Shown here one piece after another: positions 52,645 through 63,581 of a stretch of 64,000 nucleotides of DNA. The position numbers were made by a program, and so were the translations under genes. The first letter of the stretch is position 1. Each line of letters opens with the position of its first letter. The stretch is from Rhodospirillaceae bacterium. GTDB taxonomy: Bacteria > Pseudomonadota > Alphaproteobacteria > Thalassobaculales > Thalassobaculaceae. The stretch is from contig JAGYJX010000039.1 of the NCBI GenBank assembly GCA_018401495.1, forward strand, positions 1 through 64,000, in the 5' to 3' direction. The notes beneath the pieces are model-generated. The model did not search any database. It was not told where the DNA came from and saw nothing but the letters and a program-made list of their open reading frames with translations.

Positions 52645-55054
52645 TCAGCCCGACGAGACGAAGGTCTCGACCACTTTCTTGACGCCGGCATGGTCGAAAC
52701 CGATTTCCAGCTTGTCGCCGTCGACTCCCTGAACCGTCCCCATGCCGAATTTCTGGTGGAACACCCGGTCGCCGACGGCGAAGCGCGCCGGCTTCGAGCG
52801 ATCGACGGTGTAACCCTCGGCGTCGATGGTCGGCGGCCGACTGCGGATCGTGCCGCCGCCGCGCCGCAGATAGCCAGGCCCACGGCCGGCGACGCCGCCC
52901 GCGGCATCCCAGCGGCTGGAGCGCGCGGCGCCAAAGCCCGCCGAGCCTTCGTCGCGGTCGGCAGCCGCCAGCCCGTCGCGACGGCCACCGCCGTATCCCG
53001 AACCGTGGCCACCACCCCCGTACCCGCCGTACCCACCCGTCGATCCGTAAAGCCCCGCCTCCGAGATCGTCTCGACGTGCTCGCCCGGCAATTCGGCGAC
53101 GAAGCGCGAGGGGATCGCGCTCTGCCAGAGGCCGTGGACCCGGCGGTTGGCGGCGAACACGATCTCCACGACCTTGCGGGCCCGGGTCAGGCCGACATAG
53201 GCCAGCCGCCGCTCCTCCTCGAGGCCGGCGGCGCCGCTCTCGTCCAGGGCGCGCTGGTTCGGGAACAGGCCCTCTTCCCAGCCCGGCAGGAACACCACGT
53301 CGAACTCCAGGCCCTTGGCGCCGTGCAGCGTCATCAGGCTGACCTTGGCCTCGTTCGGGTCGTCGGCGTTCTCCATCACCAGGCTGATATGCTCCAGGAA
53401 GCCGGCGAGCGTCTCGTACTCCTCGAGCGCGGTGACCAGTTCCTTGAGGTTCTCCAGCCGACCGGCCGCCTCGGGCGAGCGGTCCTTCTGCAGGGCCTCG
53501 GTGTAGCCCGACTCGTCGAGCACCATGCGGGCCAGGTCCGGCAGCGCCTCGACGCGGGCGGCCTCGCGCCAACGCCCGAACGCCTCCATCAGCGCCCGCA
53601 GGTTGCGGCGCGCCGCCGACGGCAGTTCGTCGGTCTGCACCAGTTGGTCGACCGCCCGGGTCAGCGACAGCCCCTGGGCGCGGGCGTAGCCGTGAACCGA
53701 GCGCAGCGTGGTGTCGCCGATGCCGCGGCGCGGAACGTTGGCGATCCGCTCGAACGCCAGGTCATCGTCGCTCTGGTGGATGACCCGCAGATAGGCCACC
53801 GCGTCGCGGACCTCCTTGCGCTCGTAGAACCGCGCGCCGCCGACCACCCGGTACGGTACGCCGAGGGTGATCAGCCGCTCCTCGAACTCGCGGGTCTGGA
53901 AGCCGGCGCGCACCAGCACCGCCATCTCCGACAAGGGCACACCGCGACGCTGGTGGTCCTCGATCCGGTCGCAGACGACCCGCGCCTCTTCCTCGCCGTC
54001 CCAGACGCCGCGCACCACGACCTTGTCGCCGTGGTCGCCTTCGGTCCACAGCGTCTTGCCGAGGCGCCCTTCGTTGTTGGCGATCACCCGCGAGGCGGCG
54101 GCCAGGATGCGCGAGGTCGAGCGGTAGTTCTGCTCCAGCCGGACGACCACCGCGCCCGGGAAGTCGGTCTCGAACTTCAGGATGTTGCCGACCTCGGCGC
54201 CGCGCCAGCCGTAGATCGACTGGTCGTCGTCGCCGACGCAGCAGATGTTCTTGTGGGCCTGCGCCAGCAGCCGCAGCCAGAGATACTGGGAGACGTTGGT
54301 GTCCTGGTACTCGTCGACCAGCAGGTAGCGGAAGCGCTCCTGATAGTCCTTGAGGATTTCCGGGCGGGTCTGGAACAGCGTCAGGTTGTGCATCAGGAGG
54401 TCGCCGAAATCGGCGGCGTTCTGGGTGATCAGCCGCTCCTGGTACTGCCGGTAGATCTCCTGCAGCCGGCCGCCGGCGAGGTCGCCCGCCTCGGCCGTGC
54501 CGATCTTCTCCGGGCCCAGGCCGCGGTCCTTCCAGCGCTGGATCACGCCCATGACCACCCGCGCCGGCCAGCGCTTGTCGTCGACGTTCTCGGCCTGCAG
54601 AACCTGCTTGAGCAGGCGGATCTGGTCGTCGGCGTCGAGGATGGTGAAGTTCGACCGAAGCCCGACCACCTCGGCGTGGCGGCGCAGGATGCGGGCGGCG
54701 AGGGCGTGGAAGGTGCCGAGCCAGAGCTGCTCGGCGGCCGGGCCGACGATGCGGGCCACCCGCTCCTTCATCTCGCGCGCCGCCTTGTTGGTGAAGGTGA
54801 CGGCGAGCACGTTCCACGGCCGCGCCTTGCCGAGCGCCAGCAAATGCGCCAACCGGGTGGTCAGCACCCGGGTCTTGCCGGTACCGGCGCCGGCCAGCAC
54901 CAGCACCGGCCCGTCGAGCGCCTCGACGGCGGCGCGCTGCGCCGGGTTCAGGCCGGCGAGATAGCTGTCCGGGCGCGGCGCGCGCACCGCCGGCATCGCC
55001 GGCAGCGCCGCCGGGGTCCTGGGGGCCGGAACGGGACGAGAACAGATCGGTCAT
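52645..55054 (-). CDS. UvrD/PcrA-type ATP-dependent DNA helicase, N-terminal frameshift
   Basis: This superfamily 1 helicase of about 802 residues would unwind DNA 3' to 5' in excision and mismatch repair. Motifs include Ia/I VLVLAGAGTGKTRVLTTRLA, TFTNKAAREMKERV, Walker B VDEYQDTNVSQY, CVGDDDQSIYGWRGA, VRLEQNYRSTSRI, and the C-terminal VSLMTLHGAKGLEFDVVFLP and YVGLTRA. A Gly/Tyr-rich linker precedes a Tudor-like C-terminal module (RFAVGDRVFHQKFGMGTVQG). The intact frame starts at 54996, but an extra base near 55030 separates it from MTDLFSSR at 55054, which looks like the true N-terminus. UvrD or PcrA cannot be told apart with certainty. Confidence 0.92.
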
Positions 55055-55351
55055 GACCACCCGCATATAGCACGGGTGCCGCAGCGTCCCAGGGGCAAAA
55101 TGGGGTCGGGAGGGTCCGGGCGGAACCGGTCTTGCCGTCGGCGGCGATGCGGCGTTGAATTCGCCGGCGGGTGGGCCGCGGCGGGCTAGGGAGCGGTCAT
55201 CCAGTCCGTCCCGAGCCTGACCGCGCCGCTTGGTCCACCTGCCAAGAGAAGACGACAAGATTCCGTGGGCTGCCCCAGTCGACCGCCCGGCAGGTTGCCA
55301 GGCCAGGTTGACTCCGGGCAGCCCCTTCGAGAGCGTTCGAAGGGAAACAGC
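55055..55351. other. Intergenic region, no recognised feature
   Basis: About 300 bp between the divergent helicase gene and the first amidohydrolase. No gene, hairpin with T-run, or LexA-type operator was seen; the only GAAC (in GCGGAACCGG) has no partner at the right spacing. Indel density rises from about here onward. Confidence 0.5.
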
Positions 55352-56273
55352 ATGCACCGCATCATCGACATGGAGATCGAGGCCCCGCTGTCCGAGGCGG
55401 CCCCTGCGCGCCCAGGGAGATCAGGCAAGGGCCGCCCCGGCACCCCGACGGGAGGGCCGCTAGACCGACCCGGGGCTACGGCTTCGCCAACTACCGCACC
55501 GTCTTCGGCGGCGGCTCGACCGGGTCCGCGGCCAAGGGCTTCGCGCCGGACAGAGCGCGACCGGCAGTTCATGGCGATCGTCGCCGACATGGACCGGGCG
55601 GGCATCGAATACGGCTTCCTGTGCAACATGCTGAACAGCGAGATCGGCGAAATCCACCGCAAGCATCCCGGCCGCTTCCGGATGTTCGCCCTGATCGACC
55701 CGATGGACGGCATGCGCGGGGTGCGCGAGGCTCGAGCGGCTGGTGCGCGAGGACGGCGCCAACGGCTTCCGCGTGACCTCGCTGAGCAACGGGCTGCCGG
55801 CCAGCGACCGGCGTTACTACCCGCTCTACGCCAAGTGCGTCGAGGCTGGACCTGCCGGTGAAGATCTACAGCTCCATGAACTACGCCAACGACCGGCCCT
55901 ACGACCTCGGCCATCCGCGCCACCTCGACCGAGGTCGCCATCGACTTCCCGGAGCTGCGGATCTGCGCCAGCCTCGGCGGCTGGCCGTGGGTCCCGGACA
56001 TGGTCGGCCTGCTCGCCCGTCACCCGAACCTGTGGTGCGACACCTCGGCCCACCGGCCGCGCTATTTCGCCCAGCCGGGGCCGGCCTGGGAGATGTTCAT
56101 GCAGTTCGGCAACAGCCGCCTGCAGGACAAGATCATGATCGGGATGTCGCGCTACCTGTTCAGGCTGCCCCTACGAGGAGCTGATCGCGGAGTACCGCCG
56201 GCTGCCGCTCAAGGAGAAGGTCCTGGAGAAGTGGTTCTACCACAACGCCAGGCGATTCTTCGAAGGCGCCTGA
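55352..56273 (+). pseudogene. Amidohydrolase family protein, broken by several indels
   Basis: Joining fragments across about six or seven frame changes gives an amidohydrolase-2 family enzyme of about 300 residues, a TIM barrel with one divalent metal that acts on cyclic amides, decarboxylations or similar hydrolyses. Recognisable pieces in order are MHRIIDMEIEAPLS, GYGFANYRTVFGGGST, MAIVADMDRAGIEYGFLCNM, FRMFALIDPMDGMRG, YPLYAKCVEA, LPVKIYSSMNYAND, FPELRICASLGGWPWVPDMV, HPNLWCDTSAHRPRYF, and KWFYHNARRFFEGA. The usual metal-binding histidine pattern is modified (CASLGGWPW where C-x-H-x-G-x-x-x-P is common). Most shifts are single-base insertions. It is probably an intact gene with sequence errors. 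The acyl-CoA synthetase follows directly. Confidence 0.7.
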
Positions 56274-56274
56274 C

Positions 56275-58442
56275 ATGACCAGGGATGTCTCGTCTCTCAT
56301 CCGGCCGGCGGCGATCGCCGTCATCGGCGCCTCCGCCACGAAAGCGGGCGCAGGGCAACGCCGTCATCGACAACCTGCTGGGCCGGAACTGTGCGAGCCG
56401 GATCATCCCGGTGCACCGCAGCGCCGACACGATCCAGGGCCAGGCGACCGTCGCGTCCATCGAGGACCTGCCCGACGACGTCGACCTCGCGGTCGCCTCG
56501 GTCCCGGCCGGTGCCGCCGCCGCGACGGCGCGGGCGCTGGAGGGGCGCGGCGTGCGGTCGGCGATCTTCTTCGCCTCGCGCTTCGCGCCAGCCGACGAGG
56601 CCGCGTTCCGCGCCATCGCCGCCGCCAGCCCCATGGCGATCCAGGGCCCGAACTGCATGGGCCTGATCAACCTCAACGACGGGCTGTTCCTGTATCCGGC
56701 GACGACGTCGAGGCAAGATCCGGCCGGGCCGGGTCGCGTTCATCGCGCAGTCCGGCTCGGCGGCGATCACGCTGATGAACTCGGCGGAGTTCGGCATCTC
56801 GAAGATCGTCACCGTCGGCAGCGAGTTCCAGCTGACCGCATCCCACTACATGGACTGGCTGGCAACCGACGACGACACCGCGGCGGTCGGCGTGGTGCTG
56901 GAGGCGATCAGGACCCCGCCGCCTTCGCCCGCGCCGCGCGCCGGATATACGACGCCGGCAAGGCGCTGGGGTGGTGCTGAAGGTCGGCAACTCCGAGGTC
57001 GGCTCGGCCGCCACCCTCGCCCACACCGGCTCGATGACCAGCGACGCCGACACCTACCGGCTGTTCTTCGCGGCGCACGGCATCGCCACCGTGGAGGACT
57101 ACGACGAGGTTGAACGCGGCGCTGGAATCCTGTCGCGCACCGGCCACCGGCACGGCACCGGGCGCCTCGCCATCGTCGGCATCTCGGGCGGGCAGACGGC
57201 ACTCGCCTGCGACGTCGCCTCGTCCGCCGGCGTGCAGCTCGCGCGCTTCGGCGACGCGCTGGTCGGCCGGCTCCGCGCGGTCTCCCCGGCATCGCGGCGC
57301 AGAACCCGCCTCGACTTCGGCTCGGTGGTGGACGAGTCCGCCCTCACGACATCGCCGGCTCGATCGCGGCGGTGCTCGCCGACGACGACACCTGGGACGT
57401 GCCGGGCGGTGCTGCAGGATTGCCAGGCCGACATGCATCCCGCCGTCGCGGGAATCCCATGCCAAGCCGATCAACGCCTACTGCTCGCGCCGCCCTGGCG
57501 GCGTCAGAAGCCGATCGTCGCGATCTCGCCGACCTCGGAGCCGATCCACCCCGACATCCGCGCGAAAGTTCGAGAGCCGCGGCATCCCGATCGTCAGCGG
57601 CCTGCGCGAAGGCCTCGTCGGGATCCGGACGATCCACGCGGCCCCGCCTGCCGGCGCACGCCGATGCAGGCGGAGCCGCCCGCCACACCCGAGGAGATGG
57701 CCCGCAAGGCCCGGGCGCTGAGCCTGATCGAGGATCGCCGCGCTGACGCGCGCGGCCGCTCGCAGTTGACCCCGGCGGCCTGCCTGGAGATCCTGGCCGC
57801 CTACGGCTATCCCCGACGGCCGCGTCCGTGGTGGTCGCCGACGCGGCCGAGGCGGCAGAGCGGACCGCCGGGATCGGCTTTCCCGCTGGCGGTCAAGGTC
57901 GCGTCCAAGGACATCGCCCACCGCTCCGATGTCGGCGGCGTCGTGCTCCGGGGTCACCGACATGGACGGGCTGCGCGCAGCGATCGCCCGGATCGCCGAT
58001 GCCAGCAGTCGCGGCGGCGGCCCCCGCGCCGTGATCGACGGCTACGAGCTGCAGCGGCAGGTCCGCGGCGACCTCGAGGCCGTCCGCCGGCTTTCGTCGC
58101 CTCGCCGCCCTTCGGCGTCAAGGTCATGGTGGGCACCGGCGGGCTGCGCTGGTCGAGCTGACCGGCGACCTCGCCAGCGGGCTCTGGCGCCGCTGACCGT
58201 GGCCGACGCGCAGGCGCTGGATCGCCACGACCAAGCTCGGCCGGCGCCTGGACGGCTACCGCAAAACCTGGATCGCCCGCGCACCGACCCCGCGGCCGCT
58301 CGCCGAGCTGGTCGCGAACCTGTCGCTGCTGGCGACGCGACCTCGGCGATCGGATCACCGCCCGCGACCTGAACTCCGGGTGATGATCCGCGCCGGCTCC
58401 AGCGGGGTGGCCGTGGTGGACGTGCTGATGACGGTGCGGTGG
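56275..58442 (+). pseudogene. ADP-forming acyl-CoA synthetase, broken by many indels
   Basis: The pieces align with the NDP-forming acetyl/acyl-CoA synthetase family: a CoA-binding Rossmann domain (LIRPAAIAVIGASATKAG, NCASRIIPVHRS, VAFIAQSGSAAITLMNSAEF), a succinyl-CoA-synthetase-like flavodoxin domain (VVLKVGNSEVGSAATLAHTG with the conserved His), and a C-terminal ATP-grasp domain (FPLAVKVASKDIAHRSDVGG, FGVKVMVGTGGL, RDLNPVMIRAGSSGVAVVDV). About ten or more indels break the frame, and the stop near 58442 is inferred. Such enzymes link ATP formation or use to CoA thioester chemistry. It starts 1 bp after the amidohydrolase stop, so the two probably act in one catabolic route. Confidence 0.75.
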
Positions 58443-58554
58443 AGAGGGGGCGTACCGCCAGCTGGTGGGCGGGGGGCGAGCCATGGCGGCTCCGGAAGGG
58501 CCTCGGGCGGAGTCTTCGCAATGCATTCCTGGCGGGTGACGGCCGAGCTGTTCG

Positions 58555-58570
58555 TGTGTATTTTTACACA
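58555..58570. promoter_or_regulatory. Palindromic operator in front of hicA
   Basis: TGTGTA-TTTT-TACACA is a perfect 6+4+6 palindrome in an AT-rich patch, ending 1 nt before the hicA start codon. HicB antitoxins with a ribbon-helix-helix domain bind such palindromes to repress their own operon. It would cover the initiation region, and no Shine-Dalgarno fits between it and the start. Confidence 0.6.
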
Positions 58571-58571
58571 T

Positions 58572-58763
58572 GTGGATAGCCGCGCGATCATACGGGCCAT
58601 CGAGGCGGATGGATGGAAGCACCGGCGGACCACCGGGAGTCACTGGCACTTCAAGCACCCGACCAAGCCTGGGCTGGTGACGGTGCCGCATCCCAAACGG
58701 GATTTGCCGACAGGCACGGTAAGAGCCATCGAGCGGCAAAGCGGCGTGCGACTTCTGAGGTGA
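58572..58763 (+). CDS. hicA: Type II toxin-antitoxin system HicA toxin
   Basis: The 63-residue protein is a dsRBD-fold HicA ribonuclease. It starts VDSRAIIRAIEADGWKHRRT from a GTG and contains the catalytic histidine in the GSHWHFKHP motif, then TVPHPKRDLPTGTVRAIERQ. HicA cleaves mRNA and arrests growth until bound by HicB. The open frame extends upstream without protein-like sequence, and the GTG gives the standard length. hicB follows after 4 bp. Unlike its neighbours, the gene is free of indels. Confidence 0.9.
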   Translation: MDSRAIIRAIEADGWKHRRTTGSHWHFKHPTKPGLVTVPHPKRDLPTGTVRAIERQSGVRLLR

Positions 58764-58767
58764 AACG

Positions 58768-59151
58768 ATGACGTCCTTTGTCGCCTATCTCCGTAAGGAA
58801 CCGGGAAGCGACCACGGGGTGGAGTTCCCGGACGTTCCCGGCTGCGTCACCGCGGGCCGCACCCTGGACGAAGCCCGGGCCATGGCAGCCGAGGCACTGG
58901 CGGGGCATCTCGCCATGCTGGAAGCCGAAGGCGAGCCGGTGCCGGCTCCCTCGACATTGGAAGACCTGAAGGACGATCCGAACCGCGGCGATGCGATCCT
59001 GGTCCTCGTCGACCTGCCGCCGGACTTCCTCAAGGCGGAACGCGTCAACGTGATGATCCCGCGCCACCTGTTGGGGCGGATCGACGCGGCCAGCGGAGGC
59101 AACCGCTCTGCGTTTCCTCGTGGAGGCCGCCGAGCAGAGCTCGCTGGATAG
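58768..59151 (+). CDS. hicB: HicB family antitoxin, probable C-terminal frameshift
   Basis: The 127-residue reading has the HicB partial RNase H fold (VEFPDVPGCVTAGRTLDEAR, AMAAEALAGHLAMLEAEGEP) and a C-terminal DNA-binding ribbon-helix-helix (RVNVMIPRHLLGRIDAASG). After NRSAF the frame changes: one extra T near 59115-59120 turns the usual FLVEAAEQSSL into FPRGGRRAEL, so the stop at 59151 may not be the true one. HicB neutralises HicA and represses the operon. The ATG has GAGG 7 nt upstream. Confidence 0.88.
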   Translation: MTSFVAYLRKEPGSDHGVEFPDVPGCVTAGRTLDEARAMAAEALAGHLAMLEAEGEPVPAPSTLEDLKDDPNRGDAILVLVDLPPDFLKAERVNVMIPRHLLGRIDAASGGNRSAFPRGGRRAELAG

Positions 59152-59184
59152 GCCGAGCCCACGGCGTGAAGAGCGACCGCCCCG

Positions 59185-60010
59185 TCACGCCCACCCCCAC
59201 CACGCCCGCACCGCACGTCCCATCACCCGCTCCAGATCGTCGCCCGCGCAGCCACGGCAGCTCCTCGGTGAACGTCGTCACGCACTGCCGCCACGGGCAC
59301 GGCATCTTGGAGATGTCGCTGCCCCAGAACATCCGGTCGGGGCCGAAGGCGTCGAACACCTGCCGCACGTAGTCCTGCATCGCCGGGAACGGGTAGGCCT
59401 CGGCGGAATAGCCCGGCACGCCGGTCGCCTTCACCGCGACGTTCGGCAGCCGGGCGAGAGCCAGCAGTTCTGGCATGTGGGTCATCGCGGCGGCGTCCTT
59501 GAGCGTGGTGTTGCCGCCCCTGCCACCCAGGTGGTCGATGGTCAGCCGCAGGCCGGGGATGCCGGGCGGCGACCGCGCCCAGCGCCGCGAGGGAGCCGGT
59601 CGCCAGCGTCCGTGACCGGAAGGCCGAAGCGCTCGGCGGCGGCCCAGAACCAGTCCAGTTCGCCCGCGTACAGGCGGCGGCGGTCCTCGCCCTCCAGAAG
59701 CATGCAGCGCAGGCCGAGCATGCCGGGACGGTCGCGCCAGCCCTCCATGGCCGCCAGGCTCGCCTCCGGCCGGCCGAGGTCGACGGCGCCGATGATGGCG
59801 AAGCGGCCGGGATATGCGCGGACGGCGTCGGTCGCCAGATCGGTCGAGCCCGGGTCCCAGGACGGCGGGTGGATCACCGCGGCGTCGACTCCGGCCGCGT
59901 CCATCATCGCCACCGCCTCCGGCGGCGCCGAACGACGTCACCTGCCAGTGCGCCGCGTTGCTTGGCAGCCCGGTCCCCCAGATGTGGATCTGCGCGTCGA
60001 CGATCTGCAT
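59185..60010 (-). pseudogene. Amidohydrolase-2 family protein, broken by several indels
   Basis: The reconstructed enzyme of about 275 residues starts MQIVDAQIHIWGTGLPSN, with the metal-binding D-x-Q-x-H pattern, and continues through MMDAAGVDAAVIHPPSWDPG, RAYPGRFAIIGAVDLGRPEA, LRLTIDHLGGRGGN, LARLPNVAVKATGVPGYS and AFGPDRMFWGSDISKMPC, where the Asp in GSD is a metal or catalytic residue. At least four frame changes occur (near 59220, 59590 and 59930 among others), one of them an extra G in CGCGGGCGAC. The stop is inferred at 59185. It is a metal-dependent hydrolase of unknown substrate, related to but distinct from the one at 55.4 kb. Confidence 0.72.
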
Positions 60011-60041
60011 GGTCCCTCCTTCGCCTGAAAGTTCCCGCCGC

Positions 60042-61867
60042 CTACGGCGTCTCGCCGTGCTCCTCGGCGCGCAGGTTCACCAGGGCCGTGTTGTAGGCGC
60101 GCATGACGTCGCGCTCCGTGCAGGCAGCCCACCAGCCGGGTACCGTCGACGTCGTCGACCACGCCCAGCAGACCCCTCGTCGACCTCGGCGAAGCGGCGG
60201 ATCGCCATCTGTAGGTCGTCGGACGCCGGCGAGCACCGGCGGCGACCGCCGCGCCAGGTTCTCGGCGCACAGCTCGCGGTCATGGCTGACGTCGAACGCC
60301 ACCTCGCCGAGGTCGGCGAGGGTGATGGTGCCGACCAGCCGGTCGTCGACGTCGACCACGAACAGCTCGTTCAGCGGCGCGTGGCGCAGCCGGTCGCGCA
60401 GGCGGTCGAGGGTGGCTTCCGGCGACACCGTGACGTGGTCCCGGCGCATCAGGTCGCGCACCTTCAGGCTGCGCAGCGCCGCCATGTCGTGGCCGCCCTG
60501 CAGGTCGAGGCCGCGGCGCTTAAGCTGGTCGGCGAAGAAGCGAGGGGCCGTGCCAGGTCCGGGTGATCAGCGAGGCGATGACCACCGCCACCATCACCGG
60601 CGATGGTCAGCCGGTAGTCGTTGGTCAGCTCGAAGATCATCAGGATGGTGGAGATCGGCGCCCCAGCACCGCGCCCGCGACGGCACCCATGCCGATCATC
60701 GTGTAGGCGCCGATGCCCCGATGAAAGCTCCGGAAAGGGATAACCCGCGACGATGCCGAAGGCACCGCCGACCATGGCGCCGATGAACAGCGACGGCGAG
60801 AACACGCCGCCGCCGAAGCCGGCGCCGAGGCAGAGCGCCGTCAGCACGATCTTCAGCACCGCGAGCGTGACCAGCATCTGGAAGCCGTACTGCTCCTTCA
60901 GCGCGAGGTCGGTCGCCTCGTAGCCGACGCCCATGATCTCCGGGATACCAGAGCGCGATGATGCCGACGACCAGCGCCCGGCCGCCATCGGGTGCAGCCA
61001 GCGCGGTCCCGGCAGCCGGGCCGGTGTCGCGCTCGACCAGGGTGGTGATGCGCATCAGCGCGATCGCCGCCACCGCGCAGGCGACGCCGAGCAGCGCGAA
61101 GGCCGGGAACTGCAGGAACGACACGATCTCGGTGTGGCCGATACGGAACGCCGGGAAGTCGCCGAACCACATGCGCGAGACGATGGTGCCGGTCACCGAG
61201 GCGATGACGATCGGTGCGAAAGCCGACAGCGCGTAATGCCCGATCACCACCTCCAGCGCGAAGAACACCCCGGCGATCGGGGCGTTGAACGACGCCGCCA
61301 CCGCGCTGGCGTGACGCCCGCAGCCGAGCAGGTGCGGGATTGCGAGCGGGTCAGATGCAGCGGCCGGCCGATGAAGCTGGCCAGTGCCGCGCCCGAGATG
61401 CACCGCCGGGCCCTCGCGGCCGACCGACGCGCCGGCGCCGATCGACACCGCGCTGATCGCCGCCGCCCCGGCCGCCTGCCGCACCGACATCCGCCCGGCC
61501 TGCAGGGCAGCTCGCCTCGATCACGATGGCCTGACCCCTGCGGCCGGCCGCCCGGCATGAACCAGCGAGCGATCACGCCGACCAGCAGGCCACCGACCAC
61601 CGGTGCCAGCATCACCCGCCACCACTCGGTCTGGCGGGCACCGCTGGCGAGCAGTTCGTGGCTGAACCCGAAGAACAGCCATTGCAGCCCGCCGATGGCC
61701 TCGCGGAACGCCACCGCTCCGGCCGCCGCCGCGACACCGACCACCAGTGCCGCCACGCTGGTGAGCAGCTGGTCGTCGCGCAGCAGCCGCTTCAGCCCCA
61801 TCACCGGGCGCGCGACGAACGACTTGAACATGGTACCGGAAGCCCGCGGACGATTCGAATAAGCCAT
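60042..61867 (-). pseudogene. ClC-family chloride channel with CBS domains, broken by indels
   Basis: The reconstructed protein of about 600 residues joins a ClC membrane domain and a cytosolic CBS pair. Landmarks in order are MFKSFVARPVMGLKRLLRDD, the first helices (LVVGVAAAAGAVAFREAIGG), the ion-path motif GAGASVGREGPAVHLG, AVAASFNAPIAGVFFALEVV, GAGFGGGVFSPSLFIGAMVG, and the CBS segments VRDLMRRDHVTVSPEATLDR and FVVDVDDRLVGTITLADLGE. It would conduct or exchange chloride across the inner membrane. The glutamate gate in GREGP is present. Ten or so indels interrupt it, so the start (ATG at 61867 or 61831) is uncertain. Confidence 0.78.
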
Positions 61868-61943
61868 CTGCAGGGTAACGGTTCCCGACAGCAGCCGAAA
61901 GCGGCCTTGCGGAGCGCGGCCGCGGCGCTCTACCTTGCGCGCC

Positions 61944-62438
61944 ATGAGCATCGAATTGCGGCCGGCCGAAGCCGGCGACGTCACCCTTCTGCAGGACCTG
62001 ATCCGCCGGCTGGCCGAGGCGCAGGACGCGGCGGCTACGTCACCTCGACACCGGACGACCTGCTGCGCGACGGCTTCGGCCCGGTGCCGCGCTTCCACGC
62101 CATGCTGGCCGAGCAGGTCGGCGATAGCGGCGAACGCACCGCCATCGGCCTGGCGCTCTACTACTTCACCTACTCGACGTGGGTCGGGCGCCCCAACCTC
62201 TATGTCGAGGACCTGTATCGACGCCGACCAGCGCGGCACCGAGGTCGGCGACGCGCCTGATGGCAGCCCTGGCGCGCCAGGCGCTGGAGGGATGGCTGCG
62301 GCCGCCTGAGCTGGCGGTCAAGACCGACAACCGGGCTCGGGCGTTCTACGAGCGCTCGGGCTCGCGCGAAGGGGTCCTGGCTGCCCTATGCGGTCGCGGG
62401 CGAGGCGCGCTGCTGTCGCCGCAGCGGCGGCGGACTGA
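61944..62438 (+). pseudogene. GNAT family N-acetyltransferase, broken by indels
   Basis: The fragments form an acetyltransferase of about 160 residues: MSIELRPAEAGDVTLLQDLI, a loop with GGYVTSTPDDLLRDGF, the strand-rich core IGLALYYFTYSTWVGRPNLY with VEDLYV, a shifted acetyl-CoA loop, and the C-terminal ELAVKTDNRARAFYERSGS helix. It resembles spermidine/diamine-type GNAT enzymes, in which YFTYSTWxGRxxLYVEDLYV is conserved, so polyamines are plausible substrates. At least four frame changes are needed, and the stop near 62438 is inferred. Confidence 0.72.
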
Positions 62439-62442
62439 CCCT

Positions 62443-63520
62443 TCAGGCCGAGGCCGCCGGGGCGGAGTCCGGCCACGCTCACCCGGTTGCGGCCGGCCTG
62501 CTTGGCCCGGTAGAGCGCCGCGTCGGCCCGCTCCACCGCCTGGCCTATCGGTTCGCCGAAGCGGTACTCGGCAACACCGGAGCTGACAAGGTGACGGCGC
62601 CGAGATCGTCGCCGGTGCTCCGGCGCACCACGTGCTTCTTGGCCGATCCGGTCGCGGATCCGCTCGGCGATCCGCGCCGGCCTCGTCAGAGCCCGCAGTC
62701 CGGCAGCATGCACCGCGAACTCCTCGCCGCCGTAGCGCGGCTGCCAAGTCGCCCGGCCGCACCGCCTCGGTCAGCACCCGCGCGACCAGGCGAAGCAACC
62801 TGGTCGCCGACAGGCGTGGCCGTGGGTGTCGTTGACGGTCTTGAAGCGGTCGATGTCGCCCATCACCAGGCAGAGGGTGCTGCCGGCCTCCGCGGCCTTC
62901 GCCGCCGCGACGACGCAGCTCGCGCTCGAAACGCATGCGGTTGGCGATGCGCGGTCAGGCCGTCGGTCGACGCTTCCCGGCGGGTTTCCTCCAGCGACTC
63001 GCGCAGCCTTGCGATCTCCCCGACGAGCTCGGCGAGCCGTTCGCTGCAGCCGGGCATTGTGCGCCTCCATCGACCCGGGTCTCCTGCACCAGGCCGCTGA
63101 CCACGTCGCGCACGCGCGTCAAGGCCCGGCCCCGGCGCGCTCCCAGCACGTCGGCGACGCCCGACAGGCGCCACGCCGTACGCGGCGCGGCATCGTCGCC
63201 GACCACCGCCGACCGTGGTCGACAGGTCCGGCCGGCCACGGCGTCCAGGTCGTCGGCCATGGTGTGGACCGCGGTCGCCCGGTAGTTCGGCAGGATGAAG
63301 CGGGCGTGCAGTCTCGGCGCAGCGCGCCTCGTCGAACTCCCGCCCGTTGTCCATCAGCATCGTCGATGGTCCGGCGCAGATGCGGGTCGCGCCACTGCGC
63401 ATAGGCGTACCACACCGCGAAATTCTCCGGCGTCGGCGGGATTCCCGAGCACCGCCATGTGACGCAGCGCGGTCTCCGCCGATTTCTCGTGCGTCGCCCG
63501 GCGTTGCCCGGATCGGACAT
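62443..63520 (-). pseudogene. GGDEF diguanylate cyclase, broken by many indels
   Basis: The reconstructed protein of about 355 residues begins MSDPGNAGRR and has the N-terminal helical region IPPTPENFAVWYAYAQWRDP, common to a Rhodospirillales GGDEF group. A coiled-coil segment (LVGEIARLRESLEETRREAS) follows, then the GGDEF domain with VMGDIDRFKTVNDTHGH, the active-site RYGGEEF and the C-terminal AVERADAALYRAKQAGRNRV. It would make cyclic di-GMP from two GTP. No signal peptide or membrane segment is seen. The stop at 62443 is inferred from the frame that reads SAPAASA. The PilZ protein at 30.8 kb is a possible effector of the same messenger. Confidence 0.75.
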
Positions 63521-63581
63521 CGCGCCGCTCTCCGTCGCACGCACGCTTCCGGCGCCTGCGCGAGCCGTTGCGCGCGCTAGC

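Noticed and set aside
51976-55056. A plus-strand open frame of over 1000 codons
   Set aside because: It lies opposite prmA and the helicase gene. The sequence is low-complexity Arg/Gln/Pro-rich with no motif, typical of antisense frames in GC-rich DNA.
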